64,000 nucleotides of DNA, taken from positions 762,150 to 826,149 of the forward strand of contig MKRX01000006.1 in the NCBI GenBank assembly GCA_001898035.1, in the 5' to 3' direction. A program made the translations under genes and the position numbers. Below the pieces are notes generated by a model. It did not search any database, had not been told where the DNA came from, and saw only the letters and a program-made list of their open reading frames with translations. This document shows positions 51,161 through 61,538 of this stretch, piece after piece. Each line of letters begins with the position of its first letter. Positions within the stretch are counted from its first letter, which is position 1. The DNA is from Armatimonadetes bacterium 55-13. GTDB taxonomy: Bacteria > Armatimonadota > Fimbriimonadia > Fimbriimonadales > Fimbriimonadaceae.

Positions 51161-51742
51161 CTAGGCTGCGTCGTTGTACGTGTCTCTGAGTCGTTCGGGC
51201 AAGGGTCGACCGGTAAACGGATCTTCCAAAGCCGCTTTTCTCACATCCAGAAATCGAACCACAAGACGAGCCACCGAAGACATGATTTCCAATTCCCGGT
51301 ACCCAATGCGGCGAGGGTGGAAGTCCAGGGCGCAGATCGTCCCGAGCGCCAGACCCGAGTGCGTCATCAGAGGAATCCCCGCATAAAAGCGCAAATGCGG
51401 CTCACCCGCCACGTAGGGATTACTTTGGAATCGTTCGTCGCGGCTGGCGTCTTCGACCACAAAGGGTGTGGATTGCATAATCGCAAAGGTGCAGATGGAG
51501 ACCCCGCGCGATGTCTCCGCCTGATCCCAACCCACTTTCGCCTTGAACCACTGCCGGTCCGCGTCCAAGAAGGAAAGGACAACAATGGGGACATCCAAGA
51601 TTCGTTGAATCATCTGGACGACCTCGTCGTAGCAACTTTCAGGCTGCGTATCGAGAATTTGATAGGATCGGAGAACCGCGAGCCTTTCTTCCTCATTTGA
51701 AGGAATGGGAAAGCCTCGTTCCACCCCAGGCGCCTCGCTCAT
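51161..51742 (-). CDS. GAF-domain protein
   Basis: 193 residues: NEEERLAVLRSYQILDTQPE, then GAF core (VPIVVLSFLDADRQWFKAKV, RFYAGIPLMTHSGLALGTIC). This form often precedes kinase or GGDEF domains; here it stands alone. The ligand is unknown. Confidence 0.82.
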   Translation of the reverse strand: MSEAPGVERGFPIPSNEEERLAVLRSYQILDTQPESCYDEVVQMIQRILDVPIVVLSFLDADRQWFKAKVGWDQAETSRGVSICTFAIMQSTPFVVEDASRDERFQSNPYVAGEPHLRFYAGIPLMTHSGLALGTICALDFHPRRIGYRELEIMSSVARLVVRFLDVRKAALEDPFTGRPLPERLRDTYNDAA

Positions 51743-51818
51743 ATTTGATTATCTCGGTCACTTACGTAGCCGATTCGGGCGATTTGCCGAATTCAGATCG
51801 AATTCCCGCAATTTCCCC

Positions 51819-53816
51819 CTACGGTATTTCAACGGGGCCGGAGACTTCCATGTAAACCGTGGGCATGGTGATAAGCAAGCCAGAATCGCCCTGCTCGTTG
51901 CGTAAGTCCTGATCCTCTCCTGGGCGCAGTTCGAACCGGAGCGAAACTTTCGGCCCCGAGCGGAGATCAAGTGGAATGGCATGAACGGTGAGGATGCCCG
52001 AGGTGATGGACGTCTGGAATCCTGGATGAAAAACCGAGTGATGCATCGCCCCGTCCGCCGTGTTTGCCGCCGGATCGACAGAACAGACCTGACGAAGCTC
52101 GTTCATGAGAACCAATTTTGGCTGAAGCCCAATCTTAGCGAGCGGAATTTTGTATGCCCACCCCTTGCGAAGATTCGCGAAGAGCTCACTCCTCATCTTG
52201 GGGGACAGCTTATCGAAGAACCGAATAAAGGGATAAGCCCGGGCAGCCCATGGGTCTCCAAATGCAGGAGAAATTCGCGCGAACTGAGCGTTTTGAGACG
52301 GTGTCACTTCACGACAATAGGCTTGGAGCGCCGCCAGTGGCGTGATTCCATCTTCCGCGGACCTCTTCAGTTCGAGAACCGGCTTTAGGTCCAGAGGGTA
52401 CTTCTCGTCTAAGAAGGCCCACTCGTCCCTAACCAACCAGACTCCCCTGTCCTCTTCCACAGTCCAAGCGGGAACTTGCTTTCCGTTATCTGGTTTACCC
52501 TCCGAAATCCAAGCCGCGAGGGATGCAGCCGTGGTGGGACGCACCCAGGCGTCGCGAATCGGCTGCACCTGGGCCACCACTTCACTCTGCGTAGACTCAG
52601 CGAATCTCACCCATCCTTCGGCCAAGGACCGACTGACGGAGGTCGGGAGGGGGCGCTTCCACCGCGCGTTCTGAAGCGTTTGGGTCGTACGGGTCATGCG
52701 AGACCCGATTTCTTCCGCCACTTCTGCCGATGTTTCGATCCTCTTCAAGAAGGAGACATCCATGGGGAGCCGCAGGGCGCGTACCGATGAAGCGTCATAC
52801 CACCGATCTCCTGCCCCCGTGACGGAGAGAGTATTGACCACCACAAAATTGCCATCCTTTCCCCCCGAGACCGTTCCCTTCAAATTCAATCCCGTGAGAA
52901 CCTCTTCTTTCGACTGTCCAAACCGAAACACCGGCGGGACGGAAGGATCCTCCAGCACGGAAAATTCATACTTCATCGCACCTTCGACTGGATCGAAGCG
53001 TAACCGGTGCGCTACGTTGATGTTGCGCGCCTTCTCGTCCAACCTCCGTTGCTTTTCTTGGACGGTTAAATCCATCTTGGCCAATTGGGTTTCTAAGTTC
53101 CGAATATGTGCCACCGCCCGAAAGCGGATGTATTCCGGTAGATCCCGCCAGTCTCGCCAAAAATAGCCGTTGCCTTCATCGATCAAATCGCCGGCCACCA
53201 GAGCCTTAACAGCATTCCCCTTCATCAAGTGATAAAGCGTAGGACCGCTCAACTTGAAGTCGGGCACGCTGCTTGAGGCAGTTCCGTAAAGCAAAGCCAG
53301 AGCGGAAATGTCGTCTGGTGGGGCGGAGCAATTGAAGAGTTGATGCCCCTCATAGAGGCCCGGTTTTGGGGGCGCCTCGCGAATCTTTTCTTGAATCAAC
53401 GCCTCGATGTAGTTAAGGTCTGGCGGCACCTGCCCTTGGGAGAACTTACGAAACTCCTTAAAGACCCGTCCATAATGCCCCTCTGCCTCCCGAAGGAACG
53501 CATTGTACATGGCCAACTTTCGGGCCGAGGCTGCGGGATCTTCTTCGATCCGCCAGGAGCCTTCTTCTAAGGATGTGAATTTCAAACCGAGCCCTTTTTC
53601 CAAAAGCGAAGCAGCTTCCGGCCAAGGGCGCCGATGTAGGGCCACCACTGCCAACCGCTCCCGAAGCTCCGGGGCAATCGAGACTTGTCTCCCCTGGACG
53701 CTCAGCTCCTGAGCAAGCTCGGGTAGGGTGCGTAGCTTGGCAGCCAGTTCTACGGACTGATTCTCAATATGCCGCCCCGCCCCAACGATCGTCAATACAA
53801 GCGCTGTGACCAACAT
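51819..53816 (-). CDS. Large secreted protein with STN-like N-terminus
   Basis: 665 residues. Signal peptide (MLVTALVLTIVGAG). Residues 22-95 look like a secretin/STN short domain (LPELAQELSVQGRQVSIAPE ... ASLLEKGLGLKFTSLEEGSW). The rest is unrecognised, with a helical middle and a beta-rich end. It may be a lineage-specific envelope protein. Confidence 0.6.
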   Translation of the reverse strand: MLVTALVLTIVGAGRHIENQSVELAAKLRTLPELAQELSVQGRQVSIAPELRERLAVVALHRRPWPEAASLLEKGLGLKFTSLEEGSWRIEEDPAASARKLAMYNAFLREAEGHYGRVFKEFRKFSQGQVPPDLNYIEALIQEKIREAPPKPGLYEGHQLFNCSAPPDDISALALLYGTASSSVPDFKLSGPTLYHLMKGNAVKALVAGDLIDEGNGYFWRDWRDLPEYIRFRAVAHIRNLETQLAKMDLTVQEKQRRLDEKARNINVAHRLRFDPVEGAMKYEFSVLEDPSVPPVFRFGQSKEEVLTGLNLKGTVSGGKDGNFVVVNTLSVTGAGDRWYDASSVRALRLPMDVSFLKRIETSAEVAEEIGSRMTRTTQTLQNARWKRPLPTSVSRSLAEGWVRFAESTQSEVVAQVQPIRDAWVRPTTAASLAAWISEGKPDNGKQVPAWTVEEDRGVWLVRDEWAFLDEKYPLDLKPVLELKRSAEDGITPLAALQAYCREVTPSQNAQFARISPAFGDPWAARAYPFIRFFDKLSPKMRSELFANLRKGWAYKIPLAKIGLQPKLVLMNELRQVCSVDPAANTADGAMHHSVFHPGFQTSITSGILTVHAIPLDLRSGPKVSLRFELRPGEDQDLRNEQGDSGLLITMPTVYMEVSGPVEIP

Positions 53817-53879
53817 TGCGAAATCCTCTCCTATAGACTACAGGAGTAGACATCGAAATGATTCCCGATTTTGTAGTTT

Positions 53880-54071
53880 CTATGCAGATACGAGCTTTAC
53901 TTCTCGACGCGGGCGCGGCGTAAGCTCGCCTTGACAATTCGGGCACGTCCAGTCTGCTTTCTCGGCGCAGTCCACGCAATACGTACATTCCATGCTGCAG
54001 ATAAAGGCGTCGCTTTCCCACTCCAGCTCTTTGCCGCACGTTTCACACCGATCTTTCATTTCCAAAGCCAT
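53880..54071 (-). CDS. DUF1272 zinc protein
   Basis: 63 residues with the family pattern LEMKDRCETCGKELEWESD, AFICSMECTYCVDCAE and CPNCQGELTPRPRR: eight Cys in two zinc sites. Function unknown. An ATG at 54086 is in frame but the family starts at MALEM. Confidence 0.85.
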   Translation of the reverse strand: MALEMKDRCETCGKELEWESDAFICSMECTYCVDCAEKADWTCPNCQGELTPRPRREVKLVSA

Positions 54072-54221
54072 CGTCTGTCCCCACAATGATCAGAATGTTC
54101 AAATGTGATACGCGTCACCCCCTCCCTTTCGTTCACGCATTTGTAAGAGGTTTTTTCTCAGGTTCCCGAGGCCCCAAATGGGGTGGTCTTTAGACTCACC
54201 GGAGAGGGTCATAATGGCGGC

Positions 54222-54836
54222 ATGGCTTCTGCACGCGTGCTCTTTCAAGGCGATAGCATTACCGACTGCGGTCGGGATCGAAACGACCCTCTCAGCCTTG
54301 GATTCGGCTATGCCGCATTGGCCGCGGCCCAAGCCTTCGCGAATGAGCCCGCTCTCGATATCGAATTCATGAATCGAGGCATCGGCGGCCACCGCGTGTA
54401 CGATCTGGAAGCCCGGTGGAGCGAAGACTGCATCGACCTCCGTCCCGATGTCGTCTCCATCCTCATCGGCATCAACGACACCTGGCGACGCTACGACTCA
54501 AACGTTGTTTCCCCCATCAACGAATTCAAAGATTCACTCCAGCGCATCTGCGAACGGGTGACGAACGAGTTACAAGCCCACCTCGTTCTCATGGAACCCT
54601 TCGTCCTCCCCGTCCCGGCCGATCGCGAACAATGGCGAGAGGATCTCGATCCACGTATCCAAGCCGTTCGCGCCGTCGCCCGAGATCTCGGCGCCACCCT
54701 GGTCCCTCTCGACGGCATCTTCGCCGCCGCCGCTTGCGATCAGCCCCCGGCCTTCTGGACCCCCGATGGCGTCCACCCAAGCCTTCCCGGCCATGCGCTT
54801 ATCGCCAAGGCTGTGCTGGAAGCCATGGGCCTCTGA
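54222..54836 (+). CDS. SGNH/GDSL-type esterase
   Basis: 204 residues. Block I FQGDSITDCGRDRND (Ser nucleophile), block II NRGIGGHRVYDL, block III LIGINDTWRRY, block V DGVHPSLPGH (Asp and His). Probably removes acyl groups from sugars or esters. It lies before an alpha-mannosidase, which fits glycan breakdown. Confidence 0.88.
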   Translation: MASARVLFQGDSITDCGRDRNDPLSLGFGYAALAAAQAFANEPALDIEFMNRGIGGHRVYDLEARWSEDCIDLRPDVVSILIGINDTWRRYDSNVVSPINEFKDSLQRICERVTNELQAHLVLMEPFVLPVPADREQWREDLDPRIQAVRAVARDLGATLVPLDGIFAAAACDQPPAFWTPDGVHPSLPGHALIAKAVLEAMGL

Positions 54837-54899
54837 CAAAGCCAGCCCCGTATCCAAGGGCTTTACTTTCAAAGCCCAAAACAATCAGCATAGGCGCGT

Positions 54900-57818
54900 A
54901 TGTCTAATGCCGCGTCCTATTTGCGCCGCAAGCTTTCGAGCGAGCCCTCCCAAGAAATCGAAGCCCTGATCCGCCGCGCCACGTGCCAGATCGATTTCGC
55001 TCGCGCCTTTGTGGATGCCGGTCTCGGCGGTGACGCCTCCGCGGTCCAACGAGCCCAAGCCATCTTCGACGCCATCGATCCCGCTGGCGGCATCATCGCC
55101 CTCAAGACCGGCGTGGACCAGATCGAAGCCACCTTGGCCCCCATTTCCGCTGACGCGAAGGCCTACACCATCCACCTCGTCGCCCATGGCCACATCGATA
55201 TGAACTGGATGTGGAGCTGGCCCGAGACCGTTTCCGCCACCCACGACACCTTCGCCAGCGTGCTCTCACTGATGAACCAATACCCTGAGCTCACCTACAG
55301 CCAGAGCCAGGCCAGCGTCTACGCCCTCATCGAGAAGTACCACCCCTCAATGTTCGAGGAGATTAAGCGCCGCGTGAAGGAAGGCCGCTGGGAGGTCGCT
55401 GCCGCCCACTGGGTAGAGGGCGATAAGAACATCGCCAGCGGAGAATCCCTCGCCCATCACCTGCTTTACACCCGTAACTACTTCTTGGAGAAATTTGACC
55501 TCAAGCCAGAAGACGTTCAGGTGGACTGGGAACCCGACACCTTTGGCCACGCCAACACCATCCCGTCCATCCTCTCCCAGGGTGGCGTTCGGTACTACTA
55601 CGCCTGCCGAACCGGCGGCGGCCACCATCACTCCCGCCACGGAGAAGAGCGACCGCCCGTCTTCTGGTGGCAAGCTCCCGATGGCGCTCGCGTCCTCGTC
55701 AATCGAGAGACCACTTGGTACAACAGCTACGTCAACATCGGCGACAACTACGCCGTCCCCATGGTCAAGTTCTGCCAACAGACCGGCCTCAAAGATTGGT
55801 TGGACGTCTACGGCATCGGCAACCACGGCGGCGGCCCCACCCGCGTCGAGCTGGACTACTTCCTAGAGTCTCGAGAGTGGCCCTGCTGGCCCTCCGTCAT
55901 CTTCAGCACCGCCCAAGGCTGGTTCCGAACCGCCGAGGCGTACATCCAAGAGAACAACCTGGATATCCCCGTCATCGACCACGAACTGAACTACGAGTTC
56001 ACCGGCTGCTACACCTCCCAAAGCGCCATCAAGAAGGCCAACCGCTTCGGCGAGAACTACTGCGTAGAAGCGCAAACCCTCGACGCCCTCCGCGTCAAGG
56101 CGCTCGCCCCGAACGCCTCAAACCTAACACCTAACACCTCCGCCCTGCGCGAAGCCTGGCTCAACGTCCTCTTCAACCAGTTCCACGACATCCTGCCCGG
56201 CTCCGGCGTCGCCGCCACCCGCGAGCACGCCCTCGGCCTCTTCCAAGAGACCGGCGCCATTACTGGCGCGGTCAAGCAAGAGACGCTGAAGTTCATCGCC
56301 CAAAACGTCAACACTGTCGGCCTTCTTCCCGATACCCCCGAGGGTCGAGAAGAGAAGGAGTTGGCGACTCAGGACAAGGTCAACGCCCCCTACGTCGCCG
56401 GCGCCGGTCACAACGCTTGGTTTAGTGGCATCTCCACCTTTGCCGGCGGCGGTAAGCGATTCCTCCCCGTCGTCGTCTACAACCCCTGCTCATGGGCACG
56501 CACCGAGATCGTCGAAGCCGTCCTTTACGACATCTCCATCAGCCCCGATCGCCTCGTCGCCACCGATGAAACCGGGACCAGCTATCCCACCGTCGCCGTT
56601 CTCAAAGAGGGCCAAGAGTGGGCGTGGGGACATAAATCCACCCGCATCCTCTTCCCTGCGGTGGAGATCCCCCCGCTCGGCTACAAGACCTTCCTCATCC
56701 ACGAAGGAACCGCTGACGGCGATTTCCCCACCGTCAATGCCTCCGCCAACGAACGCTATCAAACTCCGCACTACAAGGTCCAACTCGACCGCTACAGCGC
56801 AGGCATTCTGGAACTCGAGACTGCGGACGGAACCGATCTCTCCCTCCACCAAAACGACTTCGGCAACTGGTGGTTCTCCCGAGAGCTCTCCCGCGGCATG
56901 ACCTCCTGGGTCATCGGCGGATTCGGCGAAGAGACCGCGCTCGAAGCCTCCAGCTGCCGAGTCATCGGCGACGTCCGCAACGAAGGCAACGACACCCCGT
57001 TCGGCAGCAGCCTCGCCTACGTCATCAATCGCGAACTGAAGGTCAAAGACACCAACAGCAAGATTCGCCTCAAGACCATCGTCCACTCCCTCGCCCCCCG
57101 CATCGACTTTGAAGCCGAAGTGGACTGGCGAGAGATCGGTACCCAAGAATCGGGCATCCCCGGCCTCTACATCGAATTCGCCGATTTCCACAGCGAAGGT
57201 GAGGACCACCGCTTCGAAACCCCGTTTGGTTCCGTCCTCCGTCCCGACGAGATCGAGGAAGTACCCACCCTCCGCTACGCCTCCCTGGGCGGCGGACGCG
57301 TGACCGTCCTCCAAGACTCCAAGTACGGCCACCAGATCTTCAACGGCGCCATCCGCACCCGCGTGGTCCGCTCCAGCTTCGACCCGGATCACGCCCCCGA
57401 AGTCGCCAAGACCAAGATGCGCTACTCGGTCTACCTTCACGAAACCCCGCCCACCGCATCTGAACTCACCCGACTCGGCGCCGCGTGGAACCACCCCCTC
57501 ATCGTGGTTAACGCGACCCTTCAAGAGGGCGCACTTCCCGCCAGCCAGGGCTTCGCCGAGGTCAAGACTCCCAACGTCGTCCTCACCGGCCTCAAGCTTG
57601 CCGAAGACGGTAACGGCCTCATCCTCCGCCTTGTGGAGCACGACGGCCTGGACGAAACCGTGGCTGAAGTGGAACTGGGCGAAGACCTGGTGAAGGGCTA
57701 TTCCAAGGCGGAAATCACCGACCTGATGGAGCGACCGATCGGCTCTGCCCAACTAGCAGGAACGACCCTTAAGGTGAGCATCAAGGCAAACTCCTTCGTC
57801 ACCGTTCGTCTCAGCTAA
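54900..57818 (+). CDS. Alpha-mannosidase, GH38
   Basis: 972 residues. GH38 marks: HLVAHGHIDMNWMWSWPET (zinc His98 and Asp100), VDWEPDTFGHANTIPSIL (nucleophile Asp213), and a middle helical domain with NQFHDILPGSG (zinc His). The C-terminal beta domains are complete. It hydrolyses alpha-mannosides. No signal peptide. No clear Shine-Dalgarno site before the ATG. Confidence 0.93.
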   Translation: MSNAASYLRRKLSSEPSQEIEALIRRATCQIDFARAFVDAGLGGDASAVQRAQAIFDAIDPAGGIIALKTGVDQIEATLAPISADAKAYTIHLVAHGHIDMNWMWSWPETVSATHDTFASVLSLMNQYPELTYSQSQASVYALIEKYHPSMFEEIKRRVKEGRWEVAAAHWVEGDKNIASGESLAHHLLYTRNYFLEKFDLKPEDVQVDWEPDTFGHANTIPSILSQGGVRYYYACRTGGGHHHSRHGEERPPVFWWQAPDGARVLVNRETTWYNSYVNIGDNYAVPMVKFCQQTGLKDWLDVYGIGNHGGGPTRVELDYFLESREWPCWPSVIFSTAQGWFRTAEAYIQENNLDIPVIDHELNYEFTGCYTSQSAIKKANRFGENYCVEAQTLDALRVKALAPNASNLTPNTSALREAWLNVLFNQFHDILPGSGVAATREHALGLFQETGAITGAVKQETLKFIAQNVNTVGLLPDTPEGREEKELATQDKVNAPYVAGAGHNAWFSGISTFAGGGKRFLPVVVYNPCSWARTEIVEAVLYDISISPDRLVATDETGTSYPTVAVLKEGQEWAWGHKSTRILFPAVEIPPLGYKTFLIHEGTADGDFPTVNASANERYQTPHYKVQLDRYSAGILELETADGTDLSLHQNDFGNWWFSRELSRGMTSWVIGGFGEETALEASSCRVIGDVRNEGNDTPFGSSLAYVINRELKVKDTNSKIRLKTIVHSLAPRIDFEAEVDWREIGTQESGIPGLYIEFADFHSEGEDHRFETPFGSVLRPDEIEEVPTLRYASLGGGRVTVLQDSKYGHQIFNGAIRTRVVRSSFDPDHAPEVAKTKMRYSVYLHETPPTASELTRLGAAWNHPLIVVNATLQEGALPASQGFAEVKTPNVVLTGLKLAEDGNGLILRLVEHDGLDETVAEVELGEDLVKGYSKAEITDLMERPIGSAQLAGTTLKVSIKANSFVTVRLS

Positions 57819-57952
57819 TACACCGTTGCCGACCTGAAACTCCCAAGATTCAGGTCGGCAACGGCATCTTTCTGCTGACGTTGAACGACGGCAACGGATT
57901 CTCACACTCAATAAGGTAACGAAAGGGCATTCCTTTTGTCGGATACCTAACC

Positions 57953-58567
57953 ATGAGAAATTCGTTGCCTGCTCTCCTCTCGCTCGCCCTCATCCCTGCG
58001 GCTTCGGTCGGACAGGTGTCGATCCCCAAAGGCAATATCGTCCAAGTTCTCAACAAGGACAAGCGATTCACGCTCTACCGAAAAATGCTGAAGACCACTG
58101 GAATGGAAACCTTTCTCAGCACCACCCACCCCTACACCGTTTTCGCCCCCACCAATGACGCCTTCAAGAAACTTCCGAAGAGCGTGATCAAAGCCATCAC
58201 CGAGACCGATGCCTATGGCAGCCAGGTGGCCGCCGCCTCCGCCGTCAAAGGCAAGTACGGACTCATAAGCTTCACGAACGGTGTTTCGCCTACCGGACAA
58301 CCGCTGACTTACAAATTCATGTCTCACTCCGAGACCTTCATCACCACCATCAGTGATAAGAACGGTGTCACCGCCAACGGAGTAAAAATCATCGGCGAGA
58401 TCCACGCCTCCAACGGCACGATCCTCATCGTCGATAGCATCCTTCCCGTGGTCATGCCCGCCCCCGCGCCATCCGGTCTGTCCCCCGCCATTAACCCGCT
58501 TTTGTTAAAGTACGGTCTTGGACACTACGTTCTTCCCGCCCGAAAATCAAACGGGATCAGTCGGTAA
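57953..58567 (+). CDS. Secreted fasciclin-domain protein
   Basis: 204 residues. Signal peptide (LPALLSLALIPAASVGQ), then one FAS1 domain: GMETFLSTTHPYTVFAPTND and AFKKLPKSVI, ending in NGTILIVDSILPV (H-box region). FAS1 proteins act in adhesion. The last 40 residues are unrelated to the domain. Confidence 0.85.
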   Translation: MRNSLPALLSLALIPAASVGQVSIPKGNIVQVLNKDKRFTLYRKMLKTTGMETFLSTTHPYTVFAPTNDAFKKLPKSVIKAITETDAYGSQVAAASAVKGKYGLISFTNGVSPTGQPLTYKFMSHSETFITTISDKNGVTANGVKIIGEIHASNGTILIVDSILPVVMPAPAPSGLSPAINPLLLKYGLGHYVLPARKSNGISR

Positions 58568-59303
58568 GAAGTCGAGTTCCGACGAAAGCAAAAAGGGTAA
58601 CGCTGAACATGAACCCATTTCGAGCGGCCGCTTGTTCTTGAAACCGCTTAAAGGCTTCGTAGTCCTCACGAGTCACCATGTCTCTCCTCACCAGAGCTTC
58701 AAATGATTCGGCCTGGCGCCGTCCATAGGAGCCGGGTTCGAAGCTCGTACTGATGAGCGTAAACGCACGAACCTCTCCTTCAAACTGTCGATTCTCCGCA
58801 AAGAGCCGTCGCAAACGCCGCCCCGTCCATGGGTCGATAGCATCCATCCAGGCTTGCTTCCAATCGCTAAAGCAATGAACCATCCGCCGGACAAGATCGC
58901 GATCCTCCCCGTCGAACGTCTGCGTGTCCCAGTCGAAATGCCCCAAAACGATCTGCCCTCCAGGTCGGACCACCCTCCCGCACTCCCGGAGAAACCTGGA
59001 GGGGTCGGCAAGGCATTCAAGAACATTGATGGAATACAACGCGTCTACTGAGGCGTCTTGGAGAGGCATCGGTTCTGCTAAGTCAGCAATCTGAAACGCA
59101 AGATTGGAAGGAAAATCACTTACCGTTTCGGCCCCTCTCCAATCCGATCGGTCAAGCCCGAGAAAGGACGTAGCAGGGTGCGCCTTCGCCATCGCCAGAA
59201 TGTCTTCACCTTGCCCGCAACCCGCGTCGACCACCAGCCCGCTAGAAGGAATCTTCAATTGCCCGGCAAGCCAATGTTTCAACCCCTCCGTATCGGAACT
59301 CAT
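58557..59303 (-). CDS. Class I SAM-dependent methyltransferase
   Basis: 248 residues from the ATG at 59303 (GTG starts lie upstream). Motif I VVDAGCGQGEDIL, acidic loop FLGLDRSDWRGA, then DASVDALYSINVLECLADPS and VRPGGQIVLGHFDWD: a UbiE/Methyltransf_11-type enzyme. Substrate unknown. Converges with the fasciclin gene (11-base overlap). Confidence 0.85.
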   Translation of the reverse strand: MSSDTEGLKHWLAGQLKIPSSGLVVDAGCGQGEDILAMAKAHPATSFLGLDRSDWRGAETVSDFPSNLAFQIADLAEPMPLQDASVDALYSINVLECLADPSRFLRECGRVVRPGGQIVLGHFDWDTQTFDGEDRDLVRRMVHCFSDWKQAWMDAIDPWTGRRLRRLFAENRQFEGEVRAFTLISTSFEPGSYGRRQAESFEALVRRDMVTREDYEAFKRFQEQAAARNGFMFSVTLFAFVGTRLLTD

Positions 59304-59388
59304 CACTGCATTTTGACCGAGGAAACCCACTGGGCAAAGAGTTCCGCCAGCCCTAAGATCATCGGGCGCCGATCGCTAAACTGAGCCG

Positions 59389-59703
59389 ATGATTCGGCTC
59401 ACCATTCTCTATCCCAACACGGAAGGCGCCACCTTCGACCTCGACTACTATCTGAACACCCACGTCCCCCTCTCGAAAAAGCTTCAGGGAGACGCCGTCA
59501 AGAGTTTCACCGCCGACTACGGAATCGGCACTGGCATCCCGGATCAAAAGCCGCCCTATCTGCTGATCGCCAATCTGGTCTATGAATCCATGGATGCCTT
59601 TATCGAGGCGTTTATGCCCCACATGGAGGTCCTGCAGGGAGATATTCCGAAATACACAAACGTAGAACCGGTCATCCAGTTCAGCGAGATCAAGCTCGAC
59701 TAA
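59389..59703 (+). CDS. EthD-family protein
   Basis: 104 residues: IRLTILYPNTEGATFDLDYY, LNTHVPLSKKL and PYLLIANLVYESMDAFIEAF match EthD (ferredoxin-like dimer). The family includes ring-modifying enzymes; the reaction here is unknown. Confidence 0.82.
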   Translation: MIRLTILYPNTEGATFDLDYYLNTHVPLSKKLQGDAVKSFTADYGIGTGIPDQKPPYLLIANLVYESMDAFIEAFMPHMEVLQGDIPKYTNVEPVIQFSEIKLD

Positions 59704-59717
59704 GTAGACTTCCTTCC

Positions 59718-61538
59718 ATGGGCATGGCCTTCCGAATGGCGGCGCAGCCGTCCAAGCGACCAATCAGCAAAGAGACCACGCGGCGTGTCGTCGCGTGTTT
59801 CAAACCGTACAAGAACCGAGTCGCCATTACCGCCGTGTTGGTTTTGGGTAGCGCCAGTCTGGGCCTGCTCAACCCGTTCTTCCTCAAGCACATCATCAAC
59901 GATGGCTTGTTGAAGAACGACCTCAGCGTCGTTGCCCTCTACTCCATTTACACCCTGCTCGCCACGGTGGGCAGCACCGCCTTCGCCCTCGGCTTCGGCT
60001 ACCTGAGCGTCCTTGTCGGTCAGCTCATCATGCGGGATCTAAGAAACCAGCTTTTCCAGCACCTGCAAGGCATGTCGCTCCGGTTCTTCACCGGCACCCG
60101 CACCGGCGAGATTCAGTCCCGGCTTTCCAATGACGTGACCGGCCTTCAGTCCGTCGTCAGCGATACCGCCGCCAACATCCTCAACAACGTCACCATCGTC
60201 ATCTCCACCCTCATCGCGATGATCGTGATCGACTGGCGGCTGACCTTGCTCAGCGTTGGCGTCATGCCCATCTTCGTCTTCATCGCCAAGTGGGTGGGCG
60301 ACAAAGCGCGCACCTATCGCCAAAAGATGCAGGCCCAAACCGCAGACCTGAGCGCCACCATGAACGAGACCCTTTCCGTGTCGGGTGCGCTCCTCACCAA
60401 GACAAGTGGCCGGGAAGGGCTGACCCTTAGCAAGTTCGTCAAAGAGAACACCGCCCTGACCGAAACGGGCGTGCGCATGTCCATGGTCATGCGGGCGTTC
60501 TTTAACCTGATTGGCCTCACGTTCTCCGTCACCCCCATCCTCGTCTACTGGCTGGCCGGATACCTGGTCATCGGCCATCGAGACCCCGGCCTCAGCATCG
60601 GCACCATCGTCGCCTTCACCGCGCTCCAATCCCGCATGTTCTTCCCCCTCACCAGCCTCATGAACGTGCAGGTGGAACTCAGCAGCGCCATGGCCCTCTT
60701 CGATCGCATCTTCGAGTACCTGGACATGCCGCAGGAGATTGTTGATGCCCCCGATGCCGTGGCCGTCGATCCTGCCAAGGTGCAGGGAAAGGTCGAATTC
60801 AAAGAAGTCGTCTTCCGCTACGATCCGAGTCAAGAAGAGCCCACGCTGAACGGTGTCTCCATGACCGCCCAACCTGGCCAACTCGTCGCCCTCGTCGGCG
60901 CTTCCGGCGCCGGAAAGACGACGCTGACCTACCTGATTCCCCGACTCTACGATGTCGAATCGGGCTCCGTGGAGATCGATGGCATCGACGTTCGCAAGAT
61001 TAAACTGGAAGACCTCAGTCGCTTCATCGCCGTCGTCACCCAAGAGACGTATCTCGTTCACGACACCATTCGTGAAAACCTGCGCTACGGCAAACCGGAC
61101 GCCACTGATCCCGAGTTGGAAGCCGCCGCCCGCGCCGCCGCCATCCATGACCACATCGCCAGCCTCCCCGAAGGCTATGACACCGTGGTCGGAGAACGCG
61201 GTTACAAGCTCTCCGGTGGAGAAAAGCAGCGCATCTCCATCGCCCGCGCCATCCTCAAGGATCCGCGCATCCTCATCCTGGATGAAGCCACCTCCGCCCT
61301 GGATACCCAGAGTGAACGACTCGTCCAGACCGCGCTCAACAAACTCATGGAGGGCCGCACCACCTTCGCCGTCGCCCACCGCCTCTCCACCATCCGCAAC
61401 GCGGACCAAATCCTGGTCTTACAATACGGAAATGTCGTAGAAAGCGGTTCTCACGAAAGCCTCCTCGACCACGAAGGCGAATACGCTCGGCTCTATCACT
61501 TACAGTTCGAGAACCAAGAGAACCCGGCTCCGATCTAA
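59718..61538 (+). CDS. ABC exporter, fused membrane and ATPase domains
   Basis: 606 residues. Six membrane helices in the first 340 residues (ITAVLVLGSASLGLLNPFFL and later), then an ATPase with Walker A GASGAGKT (394-401), signature LSGGEKQRISIARA and Walker B ILILDEATSALD. It is a half-transporter of the MsbA type that works as a dimer; substrate unknown. Confidence 0.92.
   Translation: MGMAFRMAAQPSKRPISKETTRRVVACFKPYKNRVAITAVLVLGSASLGLLNPFFLKHIINDGLLKNDLSVVALYSIYTLLATVGSTAFALGFGYLSVLVGQLIMRDLRNQLFQHLQGMSLRFFTGTRTGEIQSRLSNDVTGLQSVVSDTAANILNNVTIVISTLIAMIVIDWRLTLLSVGVMPIFVFIAKWVGDKARTYRQKMQAQTADLSATMNETLSVSGALLTKTSGREGLTLSKFVKENTALTETGVRMSMVMRAFFNLIGLTFSVTPILVYWLAGYLVIGHRDPGLSIGTIVAFTALQSRMFFPLTSLMNVQVELSSAMALFDRIFEYLDMPQEIVDAPDAVAVDPAKVQGKVEFKEVVFRYDPSQEEPTLNGVSMTAQPGQLVALVGASGAGKTTLTYLIPRLYDVESGSVEIDGIDVRKIKLEDLSRFIAVVTQETYLVHDTIRENLRYGKPDATDPELEAAARAAAIHDHIASLPEGYDTVVGERGYKLSGGEKQRISIARAILKDPRILILDEATSALDTQSERLVQTALNKLMEGRTTFAVAHRLSTIRNADQILVLQYGNVVESGSHESLLDHEGEYARLYHLQFENQENPAPI

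Noticed and set aside
56490-57752. 420-codon open frame antisense to the alpha-mannosidase
   Set aside because: Same pattern of composition-driven open frame opposite a well supported GH38 gene.
60039-61409. 456-codon open frame antisense to the ABC exporter
   Set aside because: It lies wholly opposite a gene with all ABC motifs, has Gly/Asp/Glu-rich repetitive composition and no ribosome site. High third-position GC keeps such frames open.
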